In this document: one piece after another, positions 1-5,496 of the stretch
Position numbering within the stretch: position 1 is the stretch's first letter
Layout: each line of letters starts with the position of its first letter
NCBI GenBank assembly: GCA_003648085.1
Contig: QMOC01000169.1
Coordinates: forward strand, 1-6,137
From: Chloroflexota bacterium
GTDB lineage: Bacteria; Chloroflexota; Anaerolineae; B4-G1
Reading direction: 5' to 3'
Length of the DNA: 6,137 nucleotides
Position numbers and translations under genes: made by a program
The notes under the pieces: model-generated
What the model was told of the DNA's origin: nothing
The model's database searches: none
What the model saw: the letters and a program-made list of their open reading frames with translations, nothing else

Positions 1-1
1 C

Positions 2-406
2 TTCCGCTACGATAGCAGTTTCTTCCCCACCCGCAATATGCTCTACGGCTACCCGGAGGCCCCGCGCTTCCCACACAGACCGGGCGGGGACGACCTGGTG
101 GAATTTCCGATCTCCACCGTCCGCTGGGGCGGCATCAATTGGCCTATTGGTGGCGGCTTCTACGTGCGCACCTGGCCCTACGCTCTCATCCGGTTGGGTA
201 TCCGCCAACTTAACCGCCAGGGCCAACCGGCGATCATGTACCTGCATCCGTGGGAACTGGATTTACACCAGCCCCGGCCGAGGGTCACGCCCAGGGAACG
301 AATCACCCATTATTATGGCCGGGGTAGTTTGGAAGGCAAACTGCGTCGTTTGCTTCAGGATTTCCGCTTCGTGCCCCTGTGTGAACTGCTGGGCATGATT
401 GCCTGA
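2..406 (+). CDS. Polysaccharide deacetylase, C-terminal part (DUF3473 region), 5' truncated by window edge
   Basis: The reading frame is open from base 2 and ends at TGA 404-406, giving 134 visible residues; the start lies outside the window. The peptide has the features of the C-terminal DUF3473 extension of XrtA/PEP-CTERM-associated polysaccharide deacetylases: FRYDSSFFPTRNMLYGYPEAP at the left edge, then a VEFPIST segment, a glycine-rich PIGGGFYVR turn, YLHPWELD about 50 residues from the end, and a basic RRLLQDFRFVPLCELLG tail. The NodB catalytic domain with its metal-binding Asp and His residues would lie upstream and cannot be checked. Family members remove N-acetyl groups from surface polysaccharide, and in exosortase loci they sit among exopolysaccharide genes. 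The FemAB-like gene 33 nt downstream is the usual neighbour in such loci and supports the call. The family is secure; the exact polysaccharide is unknown. Confidence 0.9.
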   Translation, partial: FRYDSSFFPTRNMLYGYPEAPRFPHRPGGDDLVEFPISTVRWGGINWPIGGGFYVRTWPYALIRLGIRQLNRQGQPAIMYLHPWELDLHQPRPRVTPRERITHYYGRGSLEGKLRRLLQDFRFVPLCELLGMIA

Positions 407-418
407 GCATAGACGAGT

Positions 419-427
419 AAGGTGGAG
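419..427 (+). promoter_or_regulatory. Probable ribosome binding site of the FemAB-like gene
   Basis: The purine-rich AAGGTGGAG lies 12 nt before ATG 440. It overlaps the alternative GTG start at 422, which itself has no Shine-Dalgarno-like sequence ahead of it. This favours ATG 440 as the real start. The spacing is slightly long, so support is moderate. Confidence 0.45.
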
Positions 428-439
428 CAGGATAGGTGT

Positions 440-1474
440 ATGCAAGTCTTAGAATTGCACGATGAGGATAAACCCGCCTGGGACGACTACGTGTGGCACT
501 CGTCACAGGCCCTGCCCTATCACCTGGTCGGTTGGAAAGAGGTGATGGAGAGGACCTATGGCTACCCGTCACATTATTTAATGGCCAAAGAGGGTAGTCG
601 TATCGAGGGCGTCATGCCTCTGTTCGAGATCCGGAGTAGAATCGTCGGAGATGCGCTCACCACGCTGCCCGGTGGGCTCTGCGCGGAGAGCGAAGAGGCG
701 GCGGTGGCCCTGATTGAACAGGCTAAGGCACTCACCGTCAACGTCAACGCCAAATACCTAGTCATCAGGGACTCTCGGAGGGAATGGGATGCCAATCTGG
801 TGTCTGTCTCCCGGCATTGTACTATGATCCGCGACTTGCCTCCACAGACCGACGCCCTATGGAAGAGCCTGGATAAAAGATTGAGGCGGCACATCAGGAT
901 CGCACGCAAGAGTGATCTCGAAGTCAGCATAGGCGGCAAGGAATATCTTGATGATTTTTACACTGTGTTGTGTGTCTTCCTCAGGGATGTGGGCACGCCT
1001 GTTTTCAGCCGGGCATTCCTGCACAGCGTGGCAGAGAAATTCGGCGATCGTCTCCTGATTGTATGCGTTCGTTGGAAGGGGCGGTTGATAGGGGCGTATA
1101 GCGCATTCCTGTTCCGAGACACTATCTTCGGAGCATGGGGAGGATCTCTGCACAAGTATCTCGACCGCCGTCCCAATCATATGCTCTATTGGCAATACAT
1201 GCAGTATGGATGTGAGCACGGGATCAAGTACATTGACCTGGGCAGAAGCCCGCTGGGGTCGGGGCAGTATACGTTTAAGAAAGGGTGGGGAGCCCGCCCC
1301 CAACCTTTATATCAACAGTATTTCCTCAACGGTGTAGAGAGGATACCTGACGTATCAACCCGAATGGAGGAAGAGCACAAATACCGACTTTTCACCTGGC
1401 TGTGGCGAAAGTTGCCGGTGCCCGTGACCCGGTGGGTGGGGCCTCGGCTTCGTAGACACGTGCCGTTTGGCTAA
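440..1474 (+). CDS. FemAB-like / GNAT-fold protein, XrtA/PEP-CTERM system-associated type
   Basis: A 344-residue protein from ATG 440; an in-frame GTG at 422 would add six residues but lacks a binding site. It resembles the FemAB-like family found in exosortase/PEP-CTERM exopolysaccharide loci (Acetyltransf_6, GNAT fold). Visible hallmarks are an N-terminal W-DDYV and GWKEVMERTYGYPSHYL segment (about 14-47), GVMPLFEIRSR (57-67), the basic helix LDKRLRRHIRIARK (144-157), DVGTPVFS (183-190), the core GNAT strand region LIVCVRWKGRLIGAYSAF (about 206-223), and GRSPLGSGQYTFKKGWGA (268-285), which is the most diagnostic stretch. FemAB relatives transfer aminoacyl groups from aminoacyl-tRNA to peptidoglycan precursors; what this subgroup transfers is not established. 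No signal peptide is seen, so it is probably cytoplasmic. The close position behind the deacetylase suggests one transcript and a role in surface polymer synthesis. Confidence 0.88.
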   Translation: MQVLELHDEDKPAWDDYVWHSSQALPYHLVGWKEVMERTYGYPSHYLMAKEGSRIEGVMPLFEIRSRIVGDALTTLPGGLCAESEEAAVALIEQAKALTVNVNAKYLVIRDSRREWDANLVSVSRHCTMIRDLPPQTDALWKSLDKRLRRHIRIARKSDLEVSIGGKEYLDDFYTVLCVFLRDVGTPVFSRAFLHSVAEKFGDRLLIVCVRWKGRLIGAYSAFLFRDTIFGAWGGSLHKYLDRRPNHMLYWQYMQYGCEHGIKYIDLGRSPLGSGQYTFKKGWGARPQPLYQQYFLNGVERIPDVSTRMEEEHKYRLFTWLWRKLPVPVTRWVGPRLRRHVPFG

Positions 1475-1514
1475 CCAGAGAGTATGCGGAAACCCACTGC
1501 CCGGCAGTTCAAAC

Positions 1515-1590
1515 CGCGGGCTACTTTAGCGAAGGCTGCCTGCGCAGCCTGAGAAACCGACGCCGGTCGGTTTTGCAAAACGTAGCCGCG
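1515..1590 (+). other. Structured intergenic segment: two hairpins enclosed by a long-range stem
   Basis: Read by eye, this non-coding gap contains two compact perfect hairpins. The first has a 7-bp stem, AGGCTGC (1533-1539) with GCAGCCT (1544-1550), and a 4-nt loop. The second has an 8-bp stem, AAACCGAC (1554-1561) with GTCGGTTT (1566-1573), and loop GCCG. Both are enclosed by a 9-pair stem with one bulged G, formed by 1515-1524 and GTAGCCGCG at 1582-1590. The result would be a three-way junction. It could be an RNA leader of the next gene or a dispersed palindromic repeat; I cannot tell which, and I recognise no known riboswitch class. Confidence 0.45.
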
Positions 1591-1610
1591 ATTTTAATCG
1601 CCAGGCTTTT
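1584..1610 (+). terminator. Terminator-like hairpin before the GNAT gene
   Basis: AGCC plus GCGAT (1584-1592) pairs with ATCGC (1597-1601) and GGCT (1604-1607) around a TTTA loop, with a two-base CA bulge on the 3' side. The stem has nine pairs and runs into TTTT (1607-1610). It would end transcription from the deacetylase/FemAB-like pair or act as an attenuator of the gene starting at 1634. The T-run is short and partly used in the stem, so efficiency is doubtful. Confidence 0.4.
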
Positions 1611-1633
1611 CTAACTATTCACGTCATCGCTCA

Positions 1634-2260
1634 ATGGTGATCAAAGACTTAATCCAAGCGTTTCTATACATACAGCGCCAGCAGGGATGGGGGCCTGCCT
1701 TCAGCATGGCCATGCAGTTTCTACGAGCGCCTTTCTTCGAATTCCACAGGGGATTCGTCCTGCGCAAGTCGCTGAAAGAGCCCATTCACGTCCCGGCGCC
1801 CCGAGTCCCGGTCAGTATCAGGCAGGTCACCTTGGATGATTTGGCACTCCTGGAGACGATCCTTCCTCCTTTGCGAGTGAAGCGCCTCGCCAAGAAGATG
1901 GAGGCCGGGGAGGTTTGTTGCGTCGCCATCCGGGAGCAGCGAGCCATTGCCTACGTCTTCGCTGGATTTGCCAATACTCCCTCGACCAAGGATACCAGGC
2001 TTGAGTTAGGTCCCAAGGAAGCCTATCTCTGGGCCGGGTATGTCCTACCCCAGTATCGTCGGCAAGGAGTGGTCAGGGCTGTGAATCTTAGCCTGTGCCG
2101 CCTGCTGCAAGAGAAAGGATATGAGACTGCCGTTCTTCAGGTGGATGAGCGCAATAAAGCATCCCTGGGACATTGCTACAAGATGGGGTATCAGGTAACT
2201 GATCGGGTAACTTACCTGAGAATCCTGGGATGGAGGATGCGTCGGTGTGTTCCGATCTGA
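1634..2260 (+). CDS. GNAT family N-acetyltransferase
   Basis: A 208-residue protein. Residues 1-60 form an N-terminal segment with hydrophobic and basic patches that is not part of the acetyltransferase fold. A GNAT domain follows from about residue 61 (SIRQVTLDDL). Motif A, the acetyl-CoA pyrophosphate-binding strand-loop-helix, is GYVLPQYRRQGVVRAV at 135-150, matching the R/Q-x-x-G-x-G/A pattern as RRQGVV. Motif B is seen in DERNKASLGHCYKMGYQV (171-188), with the N, S, Y, K and G of the typical N-x-x-S-x-x-x-Y-x-K-x-G signature. The protein should transfer an acyl group from acyl-CoA to an amine; its substrate is unknown. The start at 1634 has no clear Shine-Dalgarno sequence, and a GTG follows immediately at 1637. 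It is flanked on both sides by hairpin-rich gaps, so it may be transcribed separately from its neighbours. Confidence 0.85.
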   Translation: MVIKDLIQAFLYIQRQQGWGPAFSMAMQFLRAPFFEFHRGFVLRKSLKEPIHVPAPRVPVSIRQVTLDDLALLETILPPLRVKRLAKKMEAGEVCCVAIREQRAIAYVFAGFANTPSTKDTRLELGPKEAYLWAGYVLPQYRRQGVVRAVNLSLCRLLQEKGYETAVLQVDERNKASLGHCYKMGYQVTDRVTYLRILGWRMRRCVPI

Positions 2261-2261
2261 A

Positions 2262-2358
2262 TTTCCGGATACGTTCTAAGTACCTATCCGAAAAATCCGT
2301 AGTAACGACTTCAGTCGTTTCCCCCGCCAATACCACCACTTTTCGGATAGGCTCTAAG
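2262..2358. repeat. Composite intergenic repeat: 12-bp inverted repeat, central palindrome and flanking direct repeat
   Basis: CCTATCCGAAAA (2283-2294) is the exact reverse complement of TTTTCGGATAGG (2340-2351). Between them lies a palindrome, AACGAC (2304-2309) and GTCGTT (2314-2319), with a TTCA loop. In addition, the 19 nt at 2262-2280 and 2340-2358 match as direct repeats at 16 of 19 positions, sharing CGGATA and TCTAAG. The hexamer TCTAAG therefore occurs just outside both arms of the inverted repeat. No coding sequence is present. The arrangement resembles a very small miniature element or a dispersed palindromic repeat of the chromosome; it could also be read as a hairpin in RNA. There is no T-run after the stem, so it is not a standard terminator. 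Confidence 0.6.
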
Positions 2359-2384
2359 GGTGGGCCACAAAGCAGAGTGCAAAG

Positions 2385-3596
2385 ATGATGAGGCCGAATC
2401 CCTTGAGATCTCTACAACACCCTAATTTTCGCATATTCTGGTTTGCCCAGATCCTCTCGCTGACCGGCAACTGGATGCAACAGGTTGGACAGAGTTGGTT
2501 GGTCTATCGGTTGACCGGTTCTCCATTGATGTTGGGGGCCGTGAACGTTATAGCCTTGGTCCCCGTTCTACCCATCTCCCTGTTGGGTGGCGTAATCATT
2601 GACCGCGTATCCAGGCGCTGGCTTCTTTTCCTGACCCAGAGCGCCCTCGCGTTGTGTGCTCTGGGCCTGGCCCTGCTGACGCAGAGCGGTGGTGTCCAGG
2701 TCTGGCATGTGATCGTCACAATCTTCCTGATGGGTGCTATTGGATCCGTGGACTTGCCAGCCCGTCAGACTTTCGTCGTTGACCTCGTAGGTAAAGACGA
2801 CTTGATGAATGCCATTGCTCTGACCACCGCTATTTTCAACCTGGCGCGAGTTATCGGTCCGGCACTTGCTGGTCTGCTTGTGGCCTGGCAAGGGGAGGCG
2901 ATCTGTTTTTTCCTCAACGCTCTGAGTTTTGTACCTCTTGCCGTCGGTCTACTTTTCATGCGCCTGCCGGCAGCGAGAGCCCCTGCCAAGACACTCTCGC
3001 TGACAGGCGGTTTCGTTCAGGGCCTTAAGTACCTGCTGGGTCAGCGCGTGGTCCTTATCCTGATGAGCATCATGGCCGTGAGCAGTTTCACAGTGCTGCC
3101 ATATCAAATCCTTATGCCCGTCTTTGCCCGGGATGTGCTGGACGTAGGCCCTCGGGGATTGGGGTTTTTAATGGCGGCGGTCGGCATCGGTGCGACAGCG
3201 GGGGCCCTGTTTGTGGCCAACCTGGGTGCAGGGCAGCGGGGTAGATTTCTGGCAGCGGGCATCATTCTGCTTCCCCTCAGCGTCATTGCTTTCTGTCTGT
3301 CACGGCAGTTCCTCCTGGCCTTGATCTCTCTGGTGGTAGTGGGGGCAGGCACAACATGGGTTCAATCCATGTTAAATACGCTGGTCCAACTCAACTTGCG
3401 GGACGATATGCGAGGCAGGATCATGAGCCTGTACCTTATGTTCTCCGTGGGCATGCAGGGGGCCGGGGGGTTGCAAGCCAGTTATGTAGCCGAACTCGCG
3501 GGCGCCCCTATATCTCTAGGGCTGGGGGCCGCCGTGTGCCTGATCTACTCCCTGTTCGTACTCTGGCGGCTGCCCTCACTGCATCGGCTACCCTGA
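2385..3596 (+). CDS. Major facilitator superfamily exporter (MFS_3 / EntS-like)
   Basis: A 403-residue, strongly hydrophobic protein of the length expected for a 12-helix major facilitator. The N-terminus NFRIFWFAQILSLTGNWMQQVGQSWLVYRLTGSPLMLG (14-51) is characteristic of the MFS_3/enterobactin-exporter-like family. Motif A follows helix 2 as GGVIIDRVSRR (68-78), with the conserved D, R and RR. A further signature, DMRGRIMSLYLMFSVGMQGAGG (341-362), lies in the second half and matches the usual GR-x-x-SLY loop-helix. The two six-helix halves are separated by a hydrophilic stretch around 193-206. Relatives export siderophores, drugs or metabolites by proton antiport; the substrate here cannot be deduced. 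Adjacent ATG codons at 2385 and 2388 are both possible starts, and no strong ribosome site is seen. The phosphodiesterase gene starts 41 nt after its stop with no terminator between, suggesting cotranscription. Confidence 0.92.
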   Translation: MMRPNPLRSLQHPNFRIFWFAQILSLTGNWMQQVGQSWLVYRLTGSPLMLGAVNVIALVPVLPISLLGGVIIDRVSRRWLLFLTQSALALCALGLALLTQSGGVQVWHVIVTIFLMGAIGSVDLPARQTFVVDLVGKDDLMNAIALTTAIFNLARVIGPALAGLLVAWQGEAICFFLNALSFVPLAVGLLFMRLPAARAPAKTLSLTGGFVQGLKYLLGQRVVLILMSIMAVSSFTVLPYQILMPVFARDVLDVGPRGLGFLMAAVGIGATAGALFVANLGAGQRGRFLAAGIILLPLSVIAFCLSRQFLLALISLVVVGAGTTWVQSMLNTLVQLNLRDDMRGRIMSLYLMFSVGMQGAGGLQASYVAELAGAPISLGLGAAVCLIYSLFVLWRLPSLHRLP

Positions 3597-3623
3597 TTTT
3601 GTTAGAGGATACGAGGATTCTTT

Positions 3624-3634
3624 GAGAGAGAGGG
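3624..3634 (+). promoter_or_regulatory. Purine-rich ribosome binding site of the phosphodiesterase gene
   Basis: GAGAGAGAGGG ends 3 nt before ATG 3638. It is the only purine-rich block in the 41-nt gap after the exporter and fixes the start at 3638. The nearest GAG/AGG cores give usable spacing. Confidence 0.5.
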
Positions 3635-3637
3635 ATT

Positions 3638-5305
3638 ATGGTAAAGCGAGTGCTGATCATCGGCCTTGACTCTGCACCCTGGGATCTGATCACACAATGG
3701 GTACGGGGGGGCAAACTGCCGACCATCGGCAGTCTGATGGCCGAAGGAGCAGCCGGCATTCTGCGCTCCACCTTCCCGCCGATCAGCCCAGCAGCCTGGT
3801 CCTCCTTCGCCACCGGTATGCAACCTGGGAAACATGGCGTGTATGATCACATCCACCGACGCGCTGGCACCTACGAATATACGCCAACGAATGCCCGGGT
3901 GCGTGATGGCAAGACGCTCTGGCAAATCATCTCCGAGCAGGGCGGCACCGTCGGGGTGATAAACGTCCCCGAGACCTATCCGCCGGAGCCGGTGAACGGA
4001 TTCCTCATTGCCGGCATGGACACACCAGGGCAGGATGCCGAGTTCTGCTATCCCCCCGCATTGATCCGGGAGTTGGAAGAGGCCATAGGCGGCTACCAGG
4101 TATTCAGTCGGACATCTCAGGAAGATCTGGAACAAACGCGAAGCGCCCTGCACGAGACAGCGCGTATGCGTATACAGGCCGCCGCTTATCTCTGGCAGCG
4201 TTACCATCCACAGTTAATGATCCTGGTGTTGATGGAGACGGACATTATTCAACACCGCTTCTGGAAGTTCATGGATTCCCGTCACCCACAACACGACCCT
4301 GTTCAAGCGGAACAATATGGCCATGCTATATTGGAACTCTACCAGGATATTGATCGGCAACTGGCTGATTTCTTGGTCCAGGTGGACGAAGATACGGCCA
4401 TCGTCATTATGTCGGATCACGGCGCGGGGCCTCTGCACCGAAAAATCTATACCAACAATTGGCTTCTGCAGCAAGGGTGGTTGCGATTGAGGAGCGGCTT
4501 GTCAAGCCGGCTGAAGTACGCGCTGTTCCGCCTCGGCTTCACGCCGGAGAACGCTTTCCGGGCGATAACCGCCTTGCACATAGGCCTCACCGATCGAGTG
4601 GCTCCAGTGAAATCGCCAGGTCAGAAGGAAAGCAAAGGGTTGATGCGTCTCTTTCTCTCGCTCAAGGATGTGGATTGGGCACAGACACGCGCTTACGCTC
4701 TAGGTACCAACATCACTGGTATATACCTGAATGTGAAGGGACGCGAACCACAGGGCATCGTGGAGCCTGGGGCAGAGTATGAAACTCTGCGGCAAGAGAT
4801 CGCACAAAGGCTGACCGAATGGGTGGATGAAGTCACAGGCGAACCTATCGTATCCGAAGTCTACATGCGTGAAGAGATTTATTCCGGACCCTACCTGGAG
4901 CGCGCTCCTGACATCCTCTTCGATTGCTACGATGGGCGATATCTCCCTTTTGTGTCGCGAGGATTTCCCACGAATGCACTCACGGGGCTGCCCCACTTGA
5001 TCAGCGGCTCACACCGGCGAAATGGCTTGGTGATTTTAAAGGGCAAACCCTTCCAGCGGGGCATCTCTCTGCCTGATTACCGCATCGAGGATGTGGCCCC
5101 AACAATCCTCTATGTGCTGGGTTACGGTGTGCCTAGTGATATGGACGGTCGGGTTATGACCGAAGCATGCACCCAGGAGTACTTGTCCGCACATCCTATT
5201 CGGCGGGTTGAGAGTTCCTGGACACCTACCAGCAACGCGAGCGGGTATACGGCTGCTGAAGAGGCTGCCGTGATTGAAACGTTGAAGGAACTTGGATATA
5301 TTTGA
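3638..5305 (+). CDS. Alkaline phosphatase family protein (type I phosphodiesterase / nucleotide pyrophosphatase)
   Basis: A 555-residue enzyme of the alkaline phosphatase superfamily, phosphodiesterase/nucleotide pyrophosphatase branch. The two-zinc site can be followed along the chain: D11 in LIIGLDSA, nucleophile S50 in FPPISPAAWSSFATG, D202 and H206 in METDIIQHRFW, D260-H261 in VIMSDHGAGP, and H459 in ISGSHRRNGLVILKG. All expected ligand positions are present, so it should be active. The nucleophile is Ser, where many relatives have Thr. Residues 265-345 form an insertion between metal motifs, as is usual for cap regions. The C-terminal segment carries DMDGRV (501-506) and ends EEAAVIETLKELGYI, a common ending in this subgroup. 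No signal peptide or membrane segment is seen, so it is probably cytoplasmic. It would hydrolyse or transfer a phosphate mono- or diester, possibly a nucleotide or polyprenyl-linked sugar; the substrate is inference only. It is likely cotranscribed with the exporter. Confidence 0.9.
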   Translation: MVKRVLIIGLDSAPWDLITQWVRGGKLPTIGSLMAEGAAGILRSTFPPISPAAWSSFATGMQPGKHGVYDHIHRRAGTYEYTPTNARVRDGKTLWQIISEQGGTVGVINVPETYPPEPVNGFLIAGMDTPGQDAEFCYPPALIRELEEAIGGYQVFSRTSQEDLEQTRSALHETARMRIQAAAYLWQRYHPQLMILVLMETDIIQHRFWKFMDSRHPQHDPVQAEQYGHAILELYQDIDRQLADFLVQVDEDTAIVIMSDHGAGPLHRKIYTNNWLLQQGWLRLRSGLSSRLKYALFRLGFTPENAFRAITALHIGLTDRVAPVKSPGQKESKGLMRLFLSLKDVDWAQTRAYALGTNITGIYLNVKGREPQGIVEPGAEYETLRQEIAQRLTEWVDEVTGEPIVSEVYMREEIYSGPYLERAPDILFDCYDGRYLPFVSRGFPTNALTGLPHLISGSHRRNGLVILKGKPFQRGISLPDYRIEDVAPTILYVLGYGVPSDMDGRVMTEACTQEYLSAHPIRRVESSWTPTSNASGYTAAEEAAVIETLKELGYI

Positions 5306-5328
5306 TCCGAGGGTCAGTTCTTTGGAGG

Positions 5329-5349
5329 GCAGCAGTGCTGCAGATTTTA
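5329..5349 (+). terminator. Weak terminator-like hairpin after the phosphodiesterase gene
   Basis: GCAGC (5329-5333) pairs with GCTGC (5337-5341) around AGT, followed by AGATTTTA. The stem is only 5 bp and the T-run is displaced by three bases, so this is a tentative call. It lies 24 nt after the stop codon, a sensible place for a terminator. Confidence 0.25.
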
Positions 5350-5355
5350 CATCCG

Positions 5356-5452
5356 GGGCCTTGGAGGCCCGTCTCCGAGGCTCGTAGCCCTTCGGGACGA
5401 GGGCGTCATGGGCGGATTTTGCCTCGCTTTTGGCCACCCCCGAGGACAGGGG
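5356..5452. repeat. Hairpin cluster in the gap before the FG-GAP gene
   Basis: Three inverted repeats follow one another in non-coding DNA. GGGCCT (5356-5361) pairs with AGGCCC (5365-5370). CTCGT plus CCC (5381-5390) pairs with GGG plus ACGAG (5394-5401) around a TTC loop with a two-base bulge. CCCC (5437-5440) pairs with GGGG (5449-5452). In addition, CGAGGC (5376-5381) and GCCTCG (5421-5426) could enclose the middle hairpin, competing for one base. The density of stems suggests a dispersed palindromic element or structured leader. No known family is recognised. Confidence 0.4.
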
Positions 5453-5482
5453 CTGAGAGCGTGTAAAAAGTACAAAACTACT

Positions 5483-5487
5483 GGAGG
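5483..5487 (+). promoter_or_regulatory. Ribosome binding site of the FG-GAP repeat gene
   Basis: GGAGG lies 9 nt before ATG 5497 and is the clearest Shine-Dalgarno sequence in the window. It fixes the start of the last gene. Confidence 0.75.
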
Positions 5488-5496
5488 ATTCACGTT

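Noticed and set aside
422..439. GTG start six codons upstream for the FemAB-like gene
   Set aside because: The GTG overlaps the only Shine-Dalgarno-like block and has none of its own; ATG 440 fits the family N-terminus better.
574..939. Open frame of 121 codons on the - strand
   Set aside because: It is antisense to the FemAB-like gene, is rich in Ser/Arg/Leu as expected from a shadow frame, and has no motif.
857..1303. Open frame of 148 codons on the - strand
   Set aside because: It is fully antisense to the most conserved part of the FemAB-like gene and has no family signature.
1475..1633. tRNA-like or small-RNA gene suggested by the clover-like pairing
   Set aside because: Arm lengths do not fit a tRNA, and there is no TTC-arm consensus or CCA-compatible acceptor arm. 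A leader or repeat is a simpler reading.
2261..2384. Classical insertion sequence or CRISPR repeats in the gap
   Set aside because: No transposase is present, the segment is only about 100 bp, and the repeats are not regularly spaced with spacers.
3602..4207. Open frame of 201 codons on the - strand
   Set aside because: It lies almost wholly inside the phosphodiesterase gene, whose + strand product carries all metal-site motifs. The antisense peptide shows no recognisable family feature.
5036..5437. Open frame of 133 codons on the - strand
   Set aside because: It overlaps the conserved C-terminus of the phosphodiesterase and runs through the hairpin cluster. Its composition is what a repeat read in an arbitrary frame would give.
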